Shown here: positions 1-4,829 of the stretch, one piece after another | Numbering within the stretch: position 1 is the stretch's first letter | Layout: every line of letters begins with the position of its first letter | DNA from: an uncultured Pseudomonadota bacterium | GTDB taxonomy: Bacteria > Desulfobacterota_B > Binatia > UBA9968 | Direction: 5' to 3' | Assembly: GCA_946478635.1 (NCBI GenBank) | Contig: CAMLCX010000281.1 | Span: forward strand, 1 to 6,589 | DNA length: 6,589 bases | Made by a program: the position numbers and the translations under genes | Notes under the pieces: generated by a model | What the model was told of the DNA's origin: nothing | What the model saw: only the letters and a program-made list of their open reading frames with translations | The model's database searches: none

Positions 1-1
1 T

Positions 2-871
2 GAAGTGATTTACAAGGCGATTCAAGAAGACGCAGCGCGCATCGCGGCGCTCGAAGCCGGCCAGGCCGATGTCATCAGCAATATCCCGCCCCATGAAGTA
101 GCGCGGCTGAAAGCCAACCCGCGTCTGCGTATCCAGCAGGTGCAGGGACTGCGGCCAATTTTTCTGGTACTGAGTCCAGCTTACAAACCTCTGGACAATG
201 TCAAAGTTCGCCGCGCCATCACGCACGCCATCGACCGCGATCGAATCATCAAACACATCCTCGAAGGCAACGCGTATCCCTTGAGCGGTCTTTTGGGCCC
301 GCAGGTTTTCGGCTACGAGCCGGGCGCCAAAGCTTTCCCTTACGATCCGGAAAGAGCCAAACAGCTGCTCACTGAAGCCGGGTTCCCCAACGGCTTCGAG
401 ATCGATTACTACAGTCCCACCGGCCGCTATCCAAAAGATCGCGAAGTCGCGCTGGTGATCGTCGAGCAGCTTTCCAAAGTCGGCATCAAGGCCAATTTAA
501 AAACGCCGGAGTGGAGCATCTTCAACACCGATTATAAAAACGGCAAATATCCCATTTATCTGACTGGACGAGGCAGCCTCACCGACGCGGACACGCTCTT
601 TCAGCAGTATTTCAGAACCGGCATGACCCGGCGGACCCTGGGCTACAGCAATCCAAAACTCGACGAAATCCTTGAAGCGCAGCAAAAGACTTTCGACGTG
701 AAGAAGCGCGAGAAGCTGCTTTGGGACGCGCACAAGATGATTTTAGAAGATGCGCCGGCGATTCCGCTATGGAATGCCATGGACATCTACGCTTACCGAG
801 CGGATCTGGTCTGGACCGCGCCGCCGGACGAAAAGGTGCAAATGAAACAAGCATACCTGCGACCGAAATAA
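2..871 (+). CDS. ABC transporter substrate-binding protein, family 5 (C-terminal part, 5' end outside window)
   Basis: The frame is open from the window edge, with no convincing start inside, and ends at TAA 869-871. About 289 residues are visible. Family members usually have 500-550, so roughly the N-terminal 40-45% (signal peptide and first lobe) lies upstream. Seen: an opening 'RIAALEAGQADVI' segment typical of the SBP_bac_5 fold, then 'PLDNVKVRRAITHAIDRD', the most conserved stretch of the family. 'FPYDPERAKQLLTEAGFPNGFEI' follows, then a C-terminal 'PAIPLWNAMDIYAYR' segment. Known of the family: a periplasmic or lipid-anchored receptor that delivers oligopeptides, dipeptides, nickel or other solutes to an ABC permease of the Dpp/Opp type. 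The ligand cannot be read from this part. No permease or ATPase gene follows, so those genes, if linked, lie upstream. It ends 9 nt from the convergent stop of the next gene, with no terminator hairpin between. Confidence 0.93.
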   Translation, partial: EVIYKAIQEDAARIAALEAGQADVISNIPPHEVARLKANPRLRIQQVQGLRPIFLVLSPAYKPLDNVKVRRAITHAIDRDRIIKHILEGNAYPLSGLLGPQVFGYEPGAKAFPYDPERAKQLLTEAGFPNGFEIDYYSPTGRYPKDREVALVIVEQLSKVGIKANLKTPEWSIFNTDYKNGKYPIYLTGRGSLTDADTLFQQYFRTGMTRRTLGYSNPKLDEILEAQQKTFDVKKREKLLWDAHKMILEDAPAIPLWNAMDIYAYRADLVWTAPPDEKVQMKQAYLRPK

Positions 872-880
872 ACGATCCAC

Positions 881-1414
881 CTAGTCCCGACCATCGATTT
901 CGTGGAGCAATTTCTCCACCGACGGTCGATCGGCCGGGTCCTGGCTCCGATGCGCAAAGAGAATATTGCCAGCCCGATCCAGCAGAAAATCTCCACCAGC
1001 TTGATAAATATCCTCCTGGCCGTAATTCTCCCGGGCCATGCCCTTGCGCATCAATCTAAAATAAAGCTTTAGCGTGGCCACGGAAAACACGTGGAACCAC
1101 GATAAGCGCCCCAGTCGAAACGCTCGATACGCCAACCGCTTCGGATCGGCAAAAATGTGGAACGGCCATGCGTGTTGCTCCTGGTAGTGAAGCAACGTCG
1201 CCGGCTCGGCGAATGACACGACCGCGATCGCAACTCCACGCCGGTCGAATTCAGCTTTGCATGAACTCACCTCACCGAGATGAGCCTGGCAAGGCAGTCA
1301 GGCAAGGTGCCGCAGAAAGATGAGCAAGAGATATTTTTGAAACTTTGCGCTTAGGTCAACCGGCCTGCTCTGTAAATCGACCAAGGGCAACTGAGCGAAG
1401 ACGATTTTATCCAT
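881..1414 (-). CDS. Probable selenoprotein: peroxiredoxin-like/thioredoxin-fold redox protein (AhpC-TSA_2, SelU/SelL-like) with UxxC site; in-frame TGA read as Sec39
   Basis: Read from ATG 1414-1412 through TGA 1300-1298 to TAG 883-881, this gives 177 residues. The N-terminal part is 'MDKIVFAQLPLVDLQ' followed by a hydrophobic strand, 'KYLLLIFLRHLA', then U39-L-P-C42 and 'QAHLGEV'. Family members have 'LRHF-C-x-x-C' here, so the TGA replaces the attacking cysteine and C42 is the resolving one. The rest is colinear with the family: 'GVAIAVVSF', 'WPFHIFADPKRLAYRAF', 'QAGGDFLLDRAGNILFAHRS' and 'DPADRP'. The only other cysteine is C52. No signal peptide is seen, so it is probably cytosolic and probably a thiol/selenol peroxidase or reductase (inferred). 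A hairpin with SECIS geometry follows the TGA. TGA is an ordinary stop for the MFS gene nearby, so this is not a genome-wide code change. An upstream in-frame TGA at 1417-1415 fixes ATG 1414 as the most 5' ATG start; its ribosome site is weak. The alternative is a pseudogene with a nonsense mutation, which the hairpin and the exact position make less likely. Starting at GTG 1270 would delete the active site. Confidence 0.85.
1264..1286 (-). promoter_or_regulatory. Candidate bacterial SECIS element (selenocysteine insertion hairpin)
   Basis: On the minus strand, 11 nt separate the TGA (1300-1298) from a stem. The 5' arm is GGCTCATCTC (1286-1277), the loop is GGT (1276-1274) and the 3' arm is GAGGTGAGTT (1273-1264). 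All ten positions pair, seven as Watson-Crick and three as G-U. The apical loop starts 22 nt after the TGA and opens with G. Known: bacterial SECIS elements lie inside the coding region just after the UGA, with a G in the first loop positions and a UGA-to-loop distance of roughly 16-37 nt. In E. coli fdhF the upper stem also begins 11 nt after UGA. SelB would bind this loop. The element covers the GTG at 1270 that a naive gene call would use as a start. Confidence 0.75.
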
Positions 1415-1451
1415 TCATGGAGAAGCGTGGGAACCGGAAAAAGTTCAAGCC

Positions 1452-1484
1452 AAAAAAAGAGGGGCGCTCCGACCTAGCGCCCCT
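1452..1484 (-). terminator. Rho-independent terminator of the RRM protein gene
   Basis: A perfect 9-bp GC-rich stem, AGGGGCGCT (1484-1476) against AGCGCCCCT (1468-1460), has a 7-nt loop. On the minus strand it is followed by one C and seven Ts (1458-1452). It lies 26 nt past the RRM stop codon. The selenoprotein gene, transcribed in the same direction, starts only 37 nt further on, so it needs its own promoter or read-through. Confidence 0.9.
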
Positions 1485-1510
1485 CCCGGGATTAACCTTG
1501 GAATAACCGT

Positions 1511-1846
1511 TTACCAGCGATTGCGACCCCCGCCACCACCACCGCCACCGCGCCGCTCACCACCGCCGCCGCGATCACCAAACCCGCCGGACCGCCGTTC
1601 CTGCGGACGGGCCTCGTTCACCGTGAGGTTGCGTCCGTCGAGATCCGTACCGTTCAGCGCCTGAATGGCTTTCTGCGCTTCGTCGGCATTCGTCATTTCG
1701 ACGAAACCGAAACCGCGCGAACGACCGGTAAACTTATCGGTGATTACCCGGGCGGATTCAACCTGCCCGTGGGCCGAAAAGATTTCCTGAAGCTGCGCGT
1801 CGGTGGTCGCATACGGCAAACCACCGACATAAATTTTACTACTCAT
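1511..1846 (-). CDS. Single-RRM glycine-rich RNA-binding protein
   Basis: A 111-residue protein starting at ATG 1846-1844, preceded by a good ribosome site (AAGGAG, about 6 nt upstream). One RNA recognition motif fills residues 3-80. RNP2 is KIYVGGL (residues 4-10) and RNP1 is RGFGFVEM (44-51), with the aromatic residues that stack on RNA bases in both. The helix after RNP1 ('NADEAQKAIQALNG') is standard for the family. Residues 84-111 form a low-complexity Arg/Gly tail ending in a run of eight glycines and 'RNRW'. Known: such small RRM-Gly proteins in bacteria bind single-stranded RNA and are often cold- or stress-induced; they are cytosolic. The gene is monocistronic, with a strong terminator just downstream and a long upstream region that could hold a structured leader. 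The identity of the fold is secure; the RNA targets are unknown. Confidence 0.96.
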   Translation of the reverse strand: MSSKIYVGGLPYATTDAQLQEIFSAHGQVESARVITDKFTGRSRGFGFVEMTNADEAQKAIQALNGTDLDGRNLTVNEARPQERRSGGFGDRGGGGERRGGGGGGGGRNRW

Positions 1847-2109
1847 GTTCTCTCCTTATCGAGAAATGGTTTATGGTCTTTTCCCTGAGAACCTGATCAC
1901 CGCTGGAAGCAGAACATGGAGAGCAAGACACGCTCTGGTCGGTTGTCCGCGTGGCACCGAATCGCAAGGTAAGACGCCCTAGACCTTCAATTCTACAATT
2001 TGTCACTATCAGAAGGCCCCATACTGATGAGTTGGAAAAAGCATAGCCCAATCTCCCCTTTCAGCGCAACCCCCTTTTTTGCGACCGCCGAGGATATAAA
2101 TCCGAATGG

Positions 2110-2160
2110 AAACAACCTAAACGGGGTTGCACGTTTTGGGGCTTTTGTATAAACAACCTA
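2110..2160. repeat. 10-nt direct repeat AAACAACCTA, 41-nt period, flanking the candidate promoter
   Basis: AAACAACCTA occurs at 2110-2119 and exactly again at 2151-2160. The copies are 41 nt apart, close to four helical turns. The second overlaps the 3' end of the candidate -10 and the start-site area; the first lies just upstream of the candidate -35. A separate 8-nt inverted pair, GCAACCCC (2066-2073) and GGGGTTGC (2123-2130), overlaps the -35. These could be operator half-sites; that is inference. Confidence 0.45.
2127..2153 (+). promoter_or_regulatory. Candidate sigma-70-type promoter for the hydrolase/DUF6295 operon
   Basis: TTGCAC (2127-2132) resembles a -35 box and TATAAA (2148-2153) a -10 box. 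The spacer is 15 nt, shorter than the usual 17, so recognition may need an activator. Transcription would begin near 2160, giving a leader of about 37 nt with the strong ribosome site at 2181-2188. Confidence 0.4.
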
Positions 2161-2196
2161 GATCGAAATTCCAACTATTGGGAGGAGGACGCAAGA

Positions 2197-2955
2197 ATGT
2201 ATCAAACCAATCAATATGAGGGCATGATCGCTGAAACCACTACCCTACAGGGGCATAAAGGTGACACAATCAACGCCTACATCGCGCGGCCCCTGGGGAC
2301 GGGTCCCTTCCCCGCCATGGTCGCTATCCATCACGCGCCGGGCTGGGACGAATGGTATCGCGAATGCACCCGCAAATTCGCGCACCACGGCTACGTGACC
2401 ATCTCGCCAAATCTCTATTTTCGCGACGGCCACGGCACGGCGGAAGACGTCGGGGCCAAAGTACGCGCAGGGGGTGGCATTCCCGATGAGCAGGTGCTTG
2501 GCGACCTCGACGGCGCCAATAAACTGTTGCGCTCGCTTCCCTACGTGAACGGCAAAGTCGGCGTATTCGGCACTTGCTCCGGCGGTCGTCACGGTTTTCT
2601 TGCTGCCTGCCGGTTGAAGAATTTCGACGCGCTGGTGGAGTGCTGGGGCGGCCGCGTGGTCATGTCGAAAGAAGATCTCACGCCGAAGCAGCCCGTCGCG
2701 CCCATCGACTATACCAAGGATCTGCCTTGTCCGATGATCGGCATCTTCGGCAACGACGATAAATCGCCGTCGCCGGAACAGGTCAATCTGCACGAGGCGG
2801 AATTAAAAAAACACGGCAAAAATTACGAGTTCCACCGCTACGACGGCGCGGGCCACGGTTTTTTCTATTATGATCGTGCGGCCTACCGCCAGGAGCAGGC
2901 CGCGGACGGCTGGAAGAAAGTTCTCGCCTTCTGCGAGAAAAATCTAAAATCGTAA
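2197..2955 (+). CDS. Dienelactone hydrolase family alpha/beta hydrolase
   Basis: A 252-residue protein starting at ATG 2197, with GGAGGAGG 8 nt upstream. Visible features: an early strand and oxyanion region 'AMVAIHHAPGWDEW' (residues 40-53) and 'KFAHHGYVTISPNLYFRDG' (60-78). The nucleophile elbow is G-T-C127-S-G-G, with cysteine as nucleophile as in true dienelactone hydrolases. The acid is D188 in 'FGNDDKSPSP' and the base is H220 in 'GAGHGFF', which completes a Cys-Asp-His triad. Length and order match the DLH family (about 230-280 residues). Known: the family hydrolyses cyclic enol-lactones such as dienelactone in chloroaromatic breakdown, and related esters. The true substrate here is not shown, and no chlorocatechol genes lie in the window. 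No signal peptide, so cytosolic. It is the first gene of an operon with the small protein 19 nt downstream. Confidence 0.93.
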   Translation: MYQTNQYEGMIAETTTLQGHKGDTINAYIARPLGTGPFPAMVAIHHAPGWDEWYRECTRKFAHHGYVTISPNLYFRDGHGTAEDVGAKVRAGGGIPDEQVLGDLDGANKLLRSLPYVNGKVGVFGTCSGGRHGFLAACRLKNFDALVECWGGRVVMSKEDLTPKQPVAPIDYTKDLPCPMIGIFGNDDKSPSPEQVNLHEAELKKHGKNYEFHRYDGAGHGFFYYDRAAYRQEQAADGWKKVLAFCEKNLKS

Positions 2956-2974
2956 AGCGAAGAGGAAAACCACC

Positions 2975-3265
2975 ATGTGTACAATGATTGCGCATCAAGC
3001 AAAGATCGAGGGGCGCGGTAAAAGCGGCCAGGACTGGTTCGAGGTTCGCGAAGCGAACGTGTCCTACGATCATCCCTATGACCTGCCCCTCGAGCATGCG
3101 CTCAATATCGACTTCGTCAACGAGGCCGCCGGTCCGGGCGCCCGAGTGGCCGTCGAATTGAGCATCGAAGCCGCGCGCAAGCTGGTTCAGACCATCGAAG
3201 CCGTGCTCGCGCAGGCCGAACAACGCGGCGTGCTCGAAGATTTGCCGCAAGCGGCATCCCGCTAG
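2975..3265 (+). CDS. Small conserved protein, DUF6295-like
   Basis: A 96-residue protein at ATG 2975 with an AGAGGA ribosome site in the 19-nt gap after the hydrolase stop, so the two are almost surely cotranscribed. It starts 'MCTMIAHQAKIEGRGKSG', has 'WFEVREANVSYDHPYDLPLEHALNIDF' in the middle and 'GARVAVELSIEAARKLVQTIEAVLA' at the end. From memory this layout (an MCT start, a W-F aromatic pair, a DHP motif, 'HxLNIDF' and a closing helix) matches DUF6295, whose function is unknown. The pattern looks like a small alpha/beta fold of several strands ending in one helix. C2 directly after the initiator Met and the D-H-P / E-H pair could bind a metal or cofactor, but that is speculation. No signal peptide or membrane segment. 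Being real is well supported by codon use, ribosome site and operon position; the family name is less sure. Confidence 0.85.
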   Translation: MCTMIAHQAKIEGRGKSGQDWFEVREANVSYDHPYDLPLEHALNIDFVNEAAGPGARVAVELSIEAARKLVQTIEAVLAQAEQRGVLEDLPQAASR

Positions 3266-3275
3266 ACGACACTCG

Positions 3276-3308
3276 CGAGGCGGATGATTTCGGCGATCAT
3301 CCGCCTCG
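3276..3308 (+). terminator. Stem-loop closing the hydrolase/DUF6295 operon
   Basis: A perfect 13-bp stem, CGAGGCGGATGAT (3276-3288) against ATCATCCGCCTCG (3296-3308), has loop TTCGGCG. It sits 10 nt after the DUF6295 stop. The downstream T content is weak (TT then mixed T/C), so it may end transcription inefficiently or protect the 3' end rather than act as a classical terminator. Confidence 0.6.
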
Positions 3309-3384
3309 TTCCCGCTCCTTCGCATTTCGCCTTTGCTCAGGCTATAACTGACATTCAAATCTCGACTCGCTGTGTTTCATATCG

Positions 3385-4638
3385 TTGGCTAACTCCGTCG
3401 AAATAAATCCACCGCCGGACCCGCAAGCGCCCATCCGCCCGTGGTCGTCGCTGCTGATCCGCGACTACCGGCTACTTTGGATCGCCAGCGTTCTCAGCTC
3501 GCTGGCGGGACAGATTCGCAACGTCGCCACCCTCTATCAAGTTTATGATATTTCCGGCTCCGCCTTTAAGCTGGGGCTGACGGGATTTCTGGAAACTTTG
3601 CCGTTCATTCTCTTCGGCTTGTATGCCGGCGCCGTGGCGGATGCTTTCGACCGCAAGAAACTGCTCATCGCCACCATCTCGCTGCAACTCGTGCCCAATC
3701 TATTGCTCGGCATACTGACGCTCATGGGGTCGATTCAAGTCTGGCACATTTACACGCTCGGGCTGGTCGGCGCTTTTGTCGAAGTTTTCAATTGGCCGGC
3801 GCGGGCCGCCCTGATTCCCCGTCTGGTGCCGCCGCCGCTGCTCATGAACGCCATGGTCGTCAATACCATGATCCTGCAAACGAGCTTTCTCGTCGGTCCC
3901 GCCATCGGCGGATTTCTGATCGACAAGAGCGGCCTGGCCGTGGCCTATTTCGCAAGCACGTTGTTGTTCGTGCCGGCAGTGATTTCGATCCTCTCTCTTC
4001 GAGCATCGGGCAAAATCGAAGGCCCGCGCCGGCAGGTCAATCTCAGAAGCATCGTCGAAGGCATCGAATTTATCTGGATACAGCGCATCATCCTGTCGCT
4101 TTTTCTTCTCGATTTCGCCGTGGTCCTGGTCGGTTTCTACCGGCCGATCCTGCCGATCTTCGCCGCCGATGTGTTCAAGACCGGCGCTTCGGGATTGGGC
4201 TTGCTCTACGCCGCGCCGTCTGCGGGTTCGTTGATTGGCTCTACGGCGTTATTGATGGCGGGCGACGTTCCCCGCAAAGGCGTGCTCGTCATCGTCGCCG
4301 CTTTATGCTTCGCCGGGTCGCTCGCGTTGCTCGGTATCTCGCAGTGGTTCTGGATGGCGGTCGTGGCCGTGCTGATTCTCGGCTTAACCGATTCGGTCAG
4401 CGTGGCGATTCGCCGCACCGTCGTGCAGCTGCTCGCCCCCGACGGCATGTTGGGACGGGCGGCAAGCTTGATCACCGTCTTTGCTCAAACGACGAATGGT
4501 TTAGGCGCGCTCCTCGCGGGCGTCGCCGCCGAATACCTCGGCGCGCCCAATGCCTTGCTCATCGGCAGCGGTCTGTGCTTCCTGATGATCTTCGGCATCT
4601 GCATCGCCATTCCGCAGTTGTGGCGCTATCGATCGTGA
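3385..4638 (+). CDS. MFS transporter, MFS_3 (EntS-like) family
   Basis: 417 residues if translated from TTG 3385; the stop is TGA 4636-4638. The frame is open only from 3352 and holds no upstream ATG or GTG, and no clear ribosome site precedes the TTG, so the exact start is uncertain. A soluble N-terminal tail (1-25) precedes 'LLIRDYRLLWIASVLSSLAG', the usual first helix of MFS_3 exporters. Loop motif A is 'GAVADAFDRKK' (residues 82-92). 'NWPARAALIPRLVPPPLLMNAM' near residue 136 is the family's characteristic loop 4/5 signature. Hydrophobic blocks fit about 12 membrane helices, with a polar centre at 'RASGKIEGPRRQ' (about 206-217). Known: the family contains siderophore and drug effluxers in the inner membrane; the substrate here is not predictable. 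It is probably a separate transcript from the upstream operon; a TATAAC word at 3343-3348 has no good -35. Confidence 0.92.
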   Translation: MANSVEINPPPDPQAPIRPWSSLLIRDYRLLWIASVLSSLAGQIRNVATLYQVYDISGSAFKLGLTGFLETLPFILFGLYAGAVADAFDRKKLLIATISLQLVPNLLLGILTLMGSIQVWHIYTLGLVGAFVEVFNWPARAALIPRLVPPPLLMNAMVVNTMILQTSFLVGPAIGGFLIDKSGLAVAYFASTLLFVPAVISILSLRASGKIEGPRRQVNLRSIVEGIEFIWIQRIILSLFLLDFAVVLVGFYRPILPIFAADVFKTGASGLGLLYAAPSAGSLIGSTALLMAGDVPRKGVLVIVAALCFAGSLALLGISQWFWMAVVAVLILGLTDSVSVAIRRTVVQLLAPDGMLGRAASLITVFAQTTNGLGALLAGVAAEYLGAPNALLIGSGLCFLMIFGICIAIPQLWRYRS

Positions 4639-4677
4639 GAGAACTTGTTCAAGAAGTTCAAGCCGTTCAATCGCTGC

Positions 4678-4723
4678 GCGGAGTCTGTCCTGAGTCCCTC
4701 GGCATGGTCAGGATAAACTCCGC
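4678..4723. repeat. Inner hairpin A of the composite repeat
   Basis: GCGGAGT (4678-4684) pairs with ACTCCGC (4717-4723), and inside it TCCTGA (4688-4693) pairs with TCAGGA (4708-4713). The two stems are separated by a small internal loop, with a 14-nt apical loop. No T-run follows on either strand. Confidence 0.6.
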
Positions 4724-4729
4724 CGAAGG

Positions 4730-4792
4730 GTTCAATCCCCCACCTCTGTCCTCCCCCGCGATCGCGGGGGAGGATGAAGGAGGGGGTTGAAC
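4730..4792. repeat. Inner hairpin B with a perfect 26-bp palindrome
   Basis: GTTCAA (4730-4735) pairs with TTGAAC (4787-4792), followed inward by C-rich and G-rich strands that match imperfectly. The centre, 4749-4774, is a perfect self-complementary palindrome (13 bp each side, centred on CGCGATCGCG). Such a sequence can extrude as a cruciform or fold in RNA from either strand. No T-run follows on either side, so it is not a standard intrinsic terminator, though it could slow polymerase between the convergent genes. Confidence 0.7.
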
Positions 4793-4829
4793 GATTTGAA
4801 CGGCTTGAACCCGCGCAGCAAAATCTTGG

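Larger units (their letters stand above)
1847..2196. other. Divergent intergenic region, 350 nt, no gene seen
   Basis: This stretch separates the RRM gene (-) from the hydrolase gene (+). It is more AT-rich than the genes around it. The RRM ribosome site is at its left end and the hydrolase ribosome site (GGAGGAGG, 2181-2188) at its right end. For the RRM gene, the best -10-like word on the minus strand is TAGAAT (1995-1990), but no good -35 stands upstream of it; if used, the leader would be about 135-140 nt. The right part (2065-2160) holds the candidate hydrolase promoter, a 10-nt direct repeat and an 8-nt inverted repeat. Short open frames here run into the RRM gene in another frame and look like chance. 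Confidence 0.6.
4647..4819. repeat. Composite intergenic palindromic repeat built from 9-bp GTTCAA/TTGAAC units
   Basis: On the left are three consecutive 9-bp units, GTTCAAGAA, GTTCAAGCC and GTTCAATCG (4647-4673). On the right, TTGAAC recurs at 4787, 4796 and 4805, again 9 bp apart. The outer arms 4656-4670 and 4796-4810 are perfect 15-bp inverted copies. GCTGCGCGG (4673-4681) and CCGCGCAGC (4811-4819) are also inverted, but not in the order a single long hairpin would need. Inside lie two hairpins, listed separately. The element fills the gap between the convergent MFS and UbiD genes. It looks like a non-coding, MITE/REP-type dispersed element; copy number elsewhere cannot be seen here. Confidence 0.75.

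Noticed and set aside
881..1270. Redox protein beginning at GTG 1270
   Set aside because: This start lies in mid-domain, lacks the active site, and sits within the predicted SECIS hairpin. The continuous family-like sequence upstream of it shows the real gene starts at 1414.
1298..1300. TGA as a nonsense mutation making a pseudogene, or as a reassigned Trp codon
   Set aside because: Its exact position at the redox Cys and the hairpin at the right distance favour selenocysteine. The MFS gene uses TGA as a stop, arguing against reassignment. The pseudogene option stays possible until selABCD are looked for.
1839..2051. 70-codon open frame on the minus strand upstream of the RRM gene
   Set aside because: It overlaps the RRM start in another frame, has no ribosome site or domain features, and looks like chance in the leader region.
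2783..3358. 191-codon antisense frame over the hydrolase end and DUF6295 gene
   Set aside because: The + strand genes have ribosome sites and family motifs; the antisense frame runs through the stem-loop and shows no domain.
4749..4774. Rho-independent terminator for the MFS or UbiD gene
   Set aside because: The palindrome is strong, but neither strand has a T-run after it.
3792..4790. 332-codon open frame on the + strand overlapping the MFS gene
   Set aside because: It is an out-of-frame, arginine-rich translation inside the MFS gene that runs into the repeat element; no family features.
4647..4819. CRISPR-like array
   Set aside because: The repeat unit is only 9 bp with no unique spacers, and the two sides are inverted relative to each other.
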